A DNA stretch of 64,000 nucleotides from Microbacterium proteolyticum (GTDB taxonomy: Bacteria > Actinomycetota > Actinomycetes > Actinomycetales > Microbacteriaceae). Both the position numbers and the translations under genes were made by a program. The stretch is taken from the NCBI RefSeq assembly GCF_029639405.1, contig NZ_CP121274.1, forward strand, positions 124,001 to 188,000. Direction: 5' to 3'. Below are positions 51,900 to 60,000 of the stretch, in pieces. A model generated the notes under the pieces. It did not search any database, was not told the DNA's origin, and worked only from the letters and a program-made list of their open reading frames with translations. Positions within the stretch are counted from its first letter, which is position 1; the number at the start of each line of letters is the position of its first letter.

Positions 51900-51940
51900 G
51901 AAGGGGCGTGGCATCCAATCGATGGATGCCACGCCCCTTC
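51900..51940. terminator. Bidirectional terminator with GGATGCC/GGCATCC stem
   Basis: GAAGGGGCGTGGCATCC (51900-51916) pairs perfectly over 17 bp with GGATGCCACGCCCCTTC (51924-51940), loop AATCGAT. It sits between the DUF305 gene (plus) and the sugar ABC permease gene (minus) and can end both operons. Confidence 0.9.
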
Positions 51941-51956
51941 GGCGTTGGTACGGGAC

Positions 51957-52934
51957 TCAGCCCTTCGTCGCTCCGGCGAGGAGACCCCGGACGAAGAAGC
52001 GCTGCAGCAGGAAGAACACGATCAACGGAACGAGGATCGAGATGAACGTTCCGGCCGACTGCAGGAACCACTGGTCGCCCCATGTCCCCGACAGCGAGTT
52101 CAACGACTGCGTGAGCGGCAGAGACGACGACGGCGCGAAGATCGTGGCCACGAGCAGGTCGTTCCACACCCAGATGAACTCCAGTACCGCGAAGGACGCG
52201 AGGGCCGGAGCCGCGAGCGGCAGGATCAGGCGGAAGAACACCTGACCGTGCCCGGCACCGTCCACGCGCGCCGCCTCGATGACCTCGTGCGGGATCTCCG
52301 CGATGAAGTTGTGCAGCAGGAAGATCGCCAGCGGCATCGCGAAGATGACGTGGGCGATCCACACCGTCGCGAAGCTGTGCTCCACGCCACGCAGCTCGAG
52401 CCCGGGGAAGATGGTGACATCGTTGATCGTGAGACCGCGCGAGAACAGGCTCAGCAGCGGCACGAGGGCCATCTGCAGCGGCACGATCTGGAGCGCGAAG
52501 ATAAAGATGAAGAAGAAGTTGCGCCCCTTGAAGTCGATCCACGCGAACGCGTACGCGATGAGCGAGGCGATCGCCAGCGCGAACAGCACGACCGGGATCG
52601 TGATGGCCAGCGAGTTCACGAACGAGGCGGCCAGCGTCAGCGCCGTCCCACCCGACGTCAGCGCGAGACGGTAGTTCTCGAGCGTGAACGACGGATCGGT
52701 GAAGATGGTCCACCACCCGGTCGACTGCGTGTCGGAGCCGGGACGGAACGATGTGACGAGCAGACCGAACGTGGGGATGGTCCAGAAGAACGCGATCGCG
52801 ACGGCGGCGATCGTGGCCCCCTTGGAGGTGAGACGCTTGCGCGCCATCGCCTCGTGCTTGCGCGTGTCGCGGGCGACCTGACGCGCCGAACGCTTGTCGT
52901 CGGTGGGCTCGAGCACCACGGTGGAGGTGGTCAT
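51957..52934 (-). CDS. Carbohydrate ABC transporter permease, MalG type
   Basis: 325 residues from ATG 52934. Six membrane helices follow a basic cytoplasmic N-terminus of about 45 residues. The EAA loop that contacts the ATPase reads EVIEAARVDGAGHGQVFFRL. The end IVFFLLQRFFVRGLLAGATK is typical of MalG-like permeases. The ATG overlaps the stop of the MalF-type gene by ATGA. Last gene of the LacI-controlled transporter operon. No ATPase gene follows, so a shared ATPase (MsmX/UgpC type) encoded elsewhere must serve it. Confidence 0.93.
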   Translation of the reverse strand: MTTSTVVLEPTDDKRSARQVARDTRKHEAMARKRLTSKGATIAAVAIAFFWTIPTFGLLVTSFRPGSDTQSTGWWTIFTDPSFTLENYRLALTSGGTALTLAASFVNSLAITIPVVLFALAIASLIAYAFAWIDFKGRNFFFIFIFALQIVPLQMALVPLLSLFSRGLTINDVTIFPGLELRGVEHSFATVWIAHVIFAMPLAIFLLHNFIAEIPHEVIEAARVDGAGHGQVFFRLILPLAAPALASFAVLEFIWVWNDLLVATIFAPSSSLPLTQSLNSLSGTWGDQWFLQSAGTFISILVPLIVFFLLQRFFVRGLLAGATKG

Positions 52935-54286
52935 CGCACTTCCCTCTGCTTCCGGATCTGGCGCACGTTGAAGATGATCAGCGGCAGGACGAACAGGAAC
53001 AGCACCACGGCCAGCGCTGCGGAGTGCCCGTAGCTCTGGAACCGCTGCTGCTGGTTGACCATCTCGAAGGCGAGGACGGTGGAGTCGTTGCGCCCACCGG
53101 TCATGACCGCGACGATGTCGTAGATCTTCAGGGCGCCGATGGCGATGGTGGTCAGCACGACGATGAGCGACGAGCGGATGCCGGGGACGGTCACGTTGAT
53201 GAATCGCTCCCAGGCGTTGGCGCCGTCGAGTTCGGCGGCCTCCATCTGCTCCGGCGGTACCGCCTTGATCGCCGCCGACAGGATGACCATCGCCAGGCCC
53301 GTCTGGCTCCAGATGAACACGACCACCAGGAGCAGCGTGTTGATCAGCGGGGTCGCCGAGAGCCACGAGACCGGGTCGCCTCCGAACGCCGTCACGATGG
53401 CGTTCAGGATGCCGATCTGGTCGCCCTGACGGAAGTCGTAGACGAACTTCCAGATGATGCCGGCGCCGACGAACGAGATGGCGAACGGCATGAAGATGAG
53501 GACCTTGAGGAACCGCTCCCCCGCGGCGCGGTCGATGAAGACGGCGTAGGCGAGTCCGATCGCGGTGGCGAACGTCGGGGCCAGGAGCACCCAGATCAGG
53601 GTGTTGATGACCGACCAGAAGCCCTCGGGGTTGGTGAAGGTCCAGACGTAGTTGTCGAACCCGACGAAGTTCTGCCCGGTCTTGTCCAGGAACGACTGCA
53701 CCAGCGTCGACAGGGCCGGGTATACCAGACCCATCAGCAGGAGGATCGCGGCGGGAGCGGCGAAGAGGATCAGCTGGAACAGGTAGCCGGCACCCTGACG
53801 CGACCGGTAGTCGGCGTAGAACAGGATCCCGCCGAGGATCACCGCGATCGCGAGGACGTAGATCACCGCGTTCTGGTACGGGCGCAGCAGCATGAAGGCG
53901 AGCACGGGGATCGCGAAGCACGCGGTCAGGCGGATCCAGAAGTAGCGCTTGCCCGAGCGCGGCGCGTACTCGATGAGCAGCAGCAGCAGACCCACGACGG
54001 CGCCGAAGACGAGGAGCACCAGCGGGATCTGCACGAGCGGGTTCATCTCGCCGAGCGTCTTGAAGAAGCTGTTCAGCGAGAACCCGATGGTGGTGGGTTT
54101 GGTCTCGGACGGTGCCCGCGTGACCATGAACAGGAACAGCGCCACCACCGCGATGAGCGCGATGACCACGACCGTGACGGTGGTCCGATGCCTTCGTGCG
54201 AGGTTGCGGGATGCCGTCTCGGCATCCGGCGCCTCGTGTCGGGGAGATGCCGCCGGGGGCTTCTCCGCCTGCCTGATCTGAGTCAT
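52931..54286 (-). CDS. Carbohydrate ABC transporter permease, MalF type with extended N-terminus
   Basis: 451 residues from ATG 54286 (GGGAGGGAAG upstream). The first 160 residues hold three or four extra membrane helices (VTVVVIALIAVVALFLFMV and others) before the usual six-helix permease core, which includes YLFQLILFAAPAAILLLMGL and the EAA loop EQMEAAELDGANAWERFINV. This long form is common in Microbacteriaceae. It pairs with the MalG-type gene to form the membrane channel for a sugar or oligosaccharide. Confidence 0.92.
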   Translation of the reverse strand: MTQIRQAEKPPAASPRHEAPDAETASRNLARRHRTTVTVVVIALIAVVALFLFMVTRAPSETKPTTIGFSLNSFFKTLGEMNPLVQIPLVLLVFGAVVGLLLLLIEYAPRSGKRYFWIRLTACFAIPVLAFMLLRPYQNAVIYVLAIAVILGGILFYADYRSRQGAGYLFQLILFAAPAAILLLMGLVYPALSTLVQSFLDKTGQNFVGFDNYVWTFTNPEGFWSVINTLIWVLLAPTFATAIGLAYAVFIDRAAGERFLKVLIFMPFAISFVGAGIIWKFVYDFRQGDQIGILNAIVTAFGGDPVSWLSATPLINTLLLVVVFIWSQTGLAMVILSAAIKAVPPEQMEAAELDGANAWERFINVTVPGIRSSLIVVLTTIAIGALKIYDIVAVMTGGRNDSTVLAFEMVNQQQRFQSYGHSAALAVVLFLFVLPLIIFNVRQIRKQREVR

Positions 54287-54361
54287 GACTTCCCTCCCGA
54301 ACACGCCGTCGTGCTCATCGATGGACGGGCCGCGCAGCGGCACCGTGTGGGCTTACGGTAC

Positions 54362-54395
54362 CGGTGGGCCGCCCGCCGAAGCGGACGGCCCACCG
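54362..54395 (-). promoter_or_regulatory. Intercistronic hairpin between sugar-binding protein and permease genes
   Basis: CGGTGGGCCG (54362-54371) pairs with CGGCCCACCG (54386-54395) within the 124-bp gap after the binding-protein stop. There is no U-tract. Such hairpins in ABC operons partly stop transcription or protect the upstream message, giving more binding protein than permease. Confidence 0.65.
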
Positions 54396-54410
54396 ATCTT
54401 GCGGTCGGGG

Positions 54411-55742
54411 TCAGTTGTTGTAACCGGCCTGGATGTCGCTGAGCACGGTGTCGGTCGGCGTTCCGTCGATCCAGCTGACCATGCCCTTCCAGAACGACCC
54501 GGCGCCGACGGTGGCCGGCATGAGGTCGGACGCGTCGAAGCGGAGCGTGGTGTCGGGGTTCTGCACGACCTTCATGGCCTCCTGCAGGAACTCGCTGGAC
54601 GCGAGCGACGGGTCGGCACCCTTGTTGGCCGAGATCACGCCGCCGAGCTTGACGCGGGCGTCGGCGAACTCGGGGCTCGACATGAACTCCGCGACCTTCT
54701 GCACGTTCGCGTCGTCGGAGAACGTCGCGACGAATTCGCCGCCACCTTCGACCGACTGCTCGCCTTCCTTCACACCCGGGAGGAGGAACGCGTAGACGTC
54801 GCCGTCGGGAGCGACCTTGACCTCGCCGCCGGAGGCGTTCTTGACCGTGAGGAAGTTCGACGACAGGAACGAGGCCTGGTGGGTCATCGGGCAGCTGCCG
54901 TCGGCGACCTTGGCCGCGACGTCGGCGAAGGCGACCGAGTTGATGCTCTTGACGTCACCGAAGCCCGCGTTGACGTACGAGGGGTTGAGGAGGATCTCAC
55001 CCACGGCGTCGAAGGCCTGCTTGATCTGCGGGTCGGTGAACTTGACCTCGTTCGCGACCCACTTGTCGTAGACGTCGGGGCCGGACTGACGGAGGACGAG
55101 GTCCTCGATCCAGTCGGTGCCGGGCCAGCCCGACGCGTCACCGGAGGCGAAACCGGCGCACCACGGGGCGGCACCCGTCTTCTCCTGGATGGTCTTGGTC
55201 AGGGCGAGCAGTTCGTCGTAGGTCTTGGGGATCGAAACGCCCCACTCCGTGAACTTCGCCGGCGAGTACCAGACGTAGCCCTTGACGTTGGCGAGCATCG
55301 GAGCGGCGTAGAAGTCGCCGTCCACGGTGCCGTAGGACTTCCAGTCCGCGCCCCAGTACTGGTCGACGTTGGCCGAGACCGTGTCGCTGGCCTTCTTGAC
55401 GTCGCCCGTGCCGACGAGGGTCTGCAGGAGACCCGGCTGCGGGACGATCGCGATGTCGGGGGCGTCGCCACCGGTGACCTTGGTCACGATGTTGCCCTCG
55501 AAGCTCTTGTCGCCGGTGTACTCGACCTTGATGCCCGTGTCCTTCGTGAACTGGTCGAAGGACTGGTTCAGCAGGTCGGCTTCGCTACCGGTGATGCCGC
55601 CGGAGATGCGAACGGTCGTCGTACCCTCCGAGCCACTGCCGGATCCGCCCGAGTCGCCCTCGGCACAGCCCGCGAGCGCGATCGCACCGACCGCCAGCAG
55701 TCCGACGGGAGCCAGCAGGCGATACCGCTGTGACATGCCCAT
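54411..55742 (-). CDS. Sugar-binding lipoprotein of ABC transporter
   Basis: 443 residues from ATG 55742, with AGAGGAG seven bases upstream. A lipoprotein signal ends in LAGC with lipidated C26, then a Gly/Ser linker. The mature part is a family 1 extracellular solute-binding protein (VRISGGITGSEADLLNQSFD, TGGDAPDIAIVPQPG, ending DTVLSDIQAGYN). It delivers a carbohydrate to the two permeases; the ligand cannot be named. Transcription starts in the divergent region at a promoter covered by a LacI-type operator. Confidence 0.93.
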   Translation of the reverse strand: MGMSQRYRLLAPVGLLAVGAIALAGCAEGDSGGSGSGSEGTTTVRISGGITGSEADLLNQSFDQFTKDTGIKVEYTGDKSFEGNIVTKVTGGDAPDIAIVPQPGLLQTLVGTGDVKKASDTVSANVDQYWGADWKSYGTVDGDFYAAPMLANVKGYVWYSPAKFTEWGVSIPKTYDELLALTKTIQEKTGAAPWCAGFASGDASGWPGTDWIEDLVLRQSGPDVYDKWVANEVKFTDPQIKQAFDAVGEILLNPSYVNAGFGDVKSINSVAFADVAAKVADGSCPMTHQASFLSSNFLTVKNASGGEVKVAPDGDVYAFLLPGVKEGEQSVEGGGEFVATFSDDANVQKVAEFMSSPEFADARVKLGGVISANKGADPSLASSEFLQEAMKVVQNPDTTLRFDASDLMPATVGAGSFWKGMVSWIDGTPTDTVLSDIQAGYNN

Positions 55743-55786
55743 GTGATTTCTCCTCTTTGAGTTCTGTGCTGCATCGGATCCCGTCG

Positions 55787-55832
55787 GGAACCGATTCCAG
55801 ATCACCGTAGGGGACAACGACGCGTTCCGCAA
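55787..55832 (-). promoter_or_regulatory. Promoter and LacI operator of the sugar transporter operon
   Basis: On the minus strand TTGCGG (55832-55827), a 17-bp spacer and TACGGT (55809-55804) form a good promoter. GGAACCGATTCC (55787-55798) lies at the expected start point. It matches the perfect palindrome at 55896-55907 at 11 of 12 bases, and both are followed by AGAT. Repression by the divergent LacI regulator is the natural reading. Confidence 0.75.
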
Positions 55833-55895
55833 CAAACTTTGGTCACGACTCAATAACTGGCGGAATATCGCGGCATTTCACCCCGGAGACACAGA

Positions 55896-55907
55896 GGAAC
55901 CGGTTCC
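55896..55907. promoter_or_regulatory. LacI operator, perfect palindrome, upstream of the regulator gene
   Basis: GGAACCGGTTCC is a perfect 12-bp palindrome 72 bases before the regulator ATG, downstream of a weak TTGGTC/GAATAT promoter pair (from about 55838). It suggests autoregulation, and it shares sequence with the operator at 55787-55798. Confidence 0.75.
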
Positions 55908-55978
55908 AGATTCGTCAGTTGTCGGATACTCTTCATGACGTCGACACGGACGTCGAAGATCCTCGAGGAAGACGGCTC

Positions 55979-56986
55979 ATGAGCGGAATCGCCGATGTGG
56001 CACGCCTGGCAGGCGTGTCCAAGTCGACGGCGAGTCGCGCGCTGACGGGCGGCGGCTACGTCTCGGACGACACCCGCCGGCGCGTCACCGACGCGGCGGC
56101 GACTCTCGGCTACGTCCCCTCCACGAGCGCCGTCAGCCTCGCGACGGGCCGCACGCGTACGGTCGCCCTGATCGTCCCCAAGGTCAACCGCTGGTACTTC
56201 GGCGCGATCATCGAGGGCGTCGAACGCTCGCTGATCTCGCAGGGCTACGACGTCACGCTGTACGTCGCAGAACCCGGCTCGCGCGACCGCGAGAGCCTGT
56301 ACTCGAAGTACCTCGCCCGGAAGCGGTTCGACGGGATCATCGCCGTCGCCCTCGAACCCGGTGACAGCGACCTGGAGCGGCTTCTCGCCATCGACAAGCC
56401 GACCGTCTGCATCGGGAACCCCCTCCAGGGCATCCCCACCCTGGGCCTGGACAACATCGGCATCACGCGCATCACGACGCAGCACCTCATCGCGCTGGGA
56501 CACACCGACATCGCGTTCGTCGGGAGCACCCCGCCCACCGACGCTCCGGCGCGGGACGTCGACGAACGCTCGATCGGCTACCGGAACGCGATGAACGACA
56601 GCGGGCTCGCCGTGCGCATCCGCAACGTCCCCTCCACGCTGACGATCACCGACGCCTACGCCGCCGCGGCATCCTTCCTCGCCGACGCTGCTTCCCGCCC
56701 CAGCGGCGTCGTCGCGGCGTGCGACGAAGTGGCCATCGGCGTGATCATCGCGGCGCGGCGCATGGGAATCTCGGTGCCGACCGAGCTCAGCGTGGTCGGG
56801 ATCGACGGGCACGACTACGCCGAGATGTTCGCCCTCACGACCGTCGAGCAGTACCCCGAGCAACAGGGCGTCGAAGCCACGCGCCTCCTCCTCTCCATGC
56901 TGGACGGCGAGGCGCCTCCGCCGCGCACGCTCGCCCCGGCGCGCCTCGTGGTGCGCGCCTCGACCGCTCCCCCGCGCAGCGCCTGA
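55979..56986 (+). CDS. LacI-family transcriptional regulator
   Basis: 335 residues from ATG 55979 (GAGGAAG upstream). The N-terminal HTH (IADVARLAGVSKSTASRALT) and hinge are LacI-like, followed by a sugar-binding type I periplasmic fold (TRTVALIVPKVNRWYFGAII, VVAACDEVAIGVIIAARRMG, ELSVVGIDGHDYAEM). It represses the divergent sugar transporter operon until an inducer binds. Two matching operators lie in the 236-bp gap. An in-frame ATG at 55919 is less likely because HTH homology starts at 55979. Confidence 0.94.
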   Translation: MSGIADVARLAGVSKSTASRALTGGGYVSDDTRRRVTDAAATLGYVPSTSAVSLATGRTRTVALIVPKVNRWYFGAIIEGVERSLISQGYDVTLYVAEPGSRDRESLYSKYLARKRFDGIIAVALEPGDSDLERLLAIDKPTVCIGNPLQGIPTLGLDNIGITRITTQHLIALGHTDIAFVGSTPPTDAPARDVDERSIGYRNAMNDSGLAVRIRNVPSTLTITDAYAAAASFLADAASRPSGVVAACDEVAIGVIIAARRMGISVPTELSVVGIDGHDYAEMFALTTVEQYPEQQGVEATRLLLSMLDGEAPPPRTLAPARLVVRASTAPPRSA

Positions 56987-56991
56987 CGCGA

Positions 56992-57024
56992 AGGGACCCC
57001 GGATGCCAGGCATCCGGGGTCCCT
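56992..57024. terminator. Bidirectional terminator with GGATGCC/GGCATCC stem
   Basis: AGGGACCCCGGATGCC (56992-57007) pairs perfectly with GGCATCCGGGGTCCCT (57009-57024); only one base lies between them, so the top of the stem must open. It follows the LacI stop by six bases and ends 14 bases before the stop of the convergent nuclease gene, so it serves both. Confidence 0.88.
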
Positions 57025-57037
57025 CTCTCGTTCCGGG

Positions 57038-60000
57038 TCAGTCGGTCTGGCGCACCGACCGGCGGCGGACCACCACGCCCAGACCGAGCAGCGCCAGGGC
57101 TGCCAGAACGCCGGCGCCCATCCACGCACCGTCGGTGCCGGTGATCGCGAGCGCGCCGTCGCCGGCCGAGGCTCCGGCGCCCCCGCCGACCGCGGTGTCG
57201 CCCCCGCCGCCGCCGACCGTCGCGGCATCCGCGAGCCGCAGCGGGACGGTCACGAGGGTCCCCGTCGGCTGAGCGGTGAGCTGCAGCTCGATCACGTCGA
57301 GCGCGTCGGCGGGCACCGTCGCGGTAACGGTCGCCGCTCCTCCGACGACGGCGACCTCGATCGGGTCCCCCGTGCCGAACGACGCCGCGAGGGACGTGTT
57401 CTGCGGTGCACCGAGCGAGGTGAGGTCGAGGTTCGACACGGTGAGAGCGAACTCGTCCCCGGGCGTGACCTCGGCGGGAACACCCGAGACCTGCACGCCG
57501 CGCGCCGTGAAGTCGGGGGTGAGGCCGGGGTGCGCGCGGAGGTAGTCGATCCACCCGTCGCGGTCGACGAGACCGGAGTCGAGCGTGTTCGCACCCTCCG
57601 GGAAGACCGAGAAGCTGTCTCCGCCCCCGAGGAGGAAGCTGAACGATCCCACCCGGTACTCCGCCGCCGGGTCGACGGCCACACCATCGATCCAGATGCC
57701 CAGGACGCGGTCCCCCGCGGGGCGGGTGGCGTCATAGGTGTAGCGGACGTTCTCGGAGACGCCGAGAGCGAGGTTCGTCGTACCTCGACCCGAGGCGTCG
57801 CCCCACTGCTGCTCGAACATCACCCGCAGCTGCTCGCCCGTGAGGGTCGTGGTCCACAGGTTGTTCACGAACGGCAGCACCGCGTTGGCCTCGGCCAGCG
57901 TGACCACCCCGTCGGCGTCGTAGAGCAGTTCGGCCCGCAGCCCGCCCGGGTTGACCACCGCAATGTCCGCGCCGCCCCGTTCGGGATCGGCGAGGGTCTC
58001 GCGGAGCGCATCGGCCACCAGCCCGCCGAGCGCGGACTGCTTCGAGCGGTCGTCGCGCTTGCCGCCGGCGTACACGCCGTCGACGTAGCCGCCCTCCTGG
58101 AAGGCGGTCGTGATGTCGGCGGTGATCGATCCGACCGGCTCACGACCGACGACGTCCGCCTCGGCGCGAGCTGCCGTGACGATGTCGTTCACCTTCGCCA
58201 CGCGCGGATAGGTCGCGATGAGTTCCGCCTCCAGCGCGGCGCCGGCGTCCGCGTTCGGCGCCGACAGGCGAGGCACGTTGCGGGCTGTGTAGTCCACCAC
58301 GTCGCCGCCCTCGTCCACGCTCAGAACGATCTGGCCGATGTTGGCGCCGTAGCTGCCGGTCTGCAGGATCGGGCGAGTGCCGTCGCCGCCGGGGATCGGC
58401 GCATCCCACACGTACTCGGCGTGCGTGTGGCCGGTGAAGATGGCATCCACCGCCGGGTCGGTGTCGTTCACGATCTCCGCGAACGCACCGCCCTGGGCGA
58501 CGGCCTGCTCGAGCGTGGCGGCCGAGCCGCTGAGCTCGGTGCCCTCGTGGTACTGGGCCACGATGACGTCGACCTGATCGTCGATCTCGGCCACGACACG
58601 GTTGACCTCCGTCACGGGGTCACGGAACTCGATGCCCTGGATGCCCTCCTTCGACACGAGCGTCGGCGTCTGCTGCGTGACCGCCCCGATCACACCGACG
58701 CGCACACCGCCGACCTCGAAGACGGCGTAGCCGGGCAGCAGCGGCTGTCCGTCCTTGAAGACGTTGGCCGCGAGGTAGGGGAAGTCGGCGCGATCCGACA
58801 CGCGCCCCGTCAGGTCGGCCACACCCTTGTCGAACTCGTGGTTCCCGGTGCCCGAGGCGGCCAGTTCGAGCGCGTTCAGCACGTCGATCGTGGGCTCGTC
58901 CTGGAACAGCGAGGAGGCGAACAGGGAGGCGCCGATGTTGTCGCCGTTGGAGAGGAACAGCGTGCTGTCGTCGCCGTACTCCGCCCGCAGCTGCTCGACC
59001 GTGCCCGCGAACTTCACGGTGTTGGCGTCGATCCGTCCGTGGAAGTCGTTGATGCCGAGCAGGTTGATGTCGGTCGTCGACGACAGGTCGAGGCCCACGA
59101 TCACCGGGTCGTGGTCGCTCGAACGGTAGGGCGAGGTCTCGTAGAAGTTCAGCGCGTTGTAGTTGTAGCGGCTGTACTCGAGAGCCAGCGCCTCCACGGC
59201 GTTGATGTTCCAGATGTCGGTTCCCGTGACCAGTTCCCGTGCCGACGGCGACGCGAGGACGTGGTCGAGCGAACCGGACTGCCCGTCGTACGAATACGAG
59301 TACTTGCCCGTTCCGGTCTCGAGCGGCTCGAAGCCGAACGAGCGGAGCTTCTCGATCGGGTCCTCCTGCGTGTAGGAGTTGAAGTCGCCGAGCAGGAACA
59401 CGTCGTCGGTGCCGAGCGCCGCCGACCGCTCCTCCGCGAAGTTCCCGAGGGCCTCCGCCTGGCGGACACGGTCGCCGTTGAAGGCCCCCTGGATGCCGTC
59501 GGCGTTGTCGCCCGTGGCCTTCGGGTCGCTGTCGCCCTTCGACTTGAAGTGGTTCACGATCGCCAGGATCGCGGCATCCGTGTCGCCGACCGGGGCGAAG
59601 GCCTGCGCGAGGGGCTGTCGGGCGTTCGTGAACGCGGGGTCGTCGAGGATGACGCTGTCACCGACCGGCTCCACGACGGCCTTCTTGTAGATGAAGGCCG
59701 TGCGGATGACGTCCTCCGACGCCGGGAGCGCGGCCGGCGACGGCACGAACGCCCACTGCTCGGACGCGAGGGCGTCGTTGAGGGCCGCCACGAGCGTCGA
59801 CAGGGCAGCGTCGCGGCCCTTCCCGAACTTCGCCGAGTTCTCGATCTCCTCGAGCGAGACGACATCGGCGCCGAGGCCGTTGATCGCCGCGACGATCTTC
59901 GCCTGCTGACGCTCGAGATTCTCGTCGTTCGCCGCGCCTCGCGGACCGTTGTCGGGGCAGGAGCGCGCCGTGATGGGGTTGCCCTCACGATCGTCGTAGG

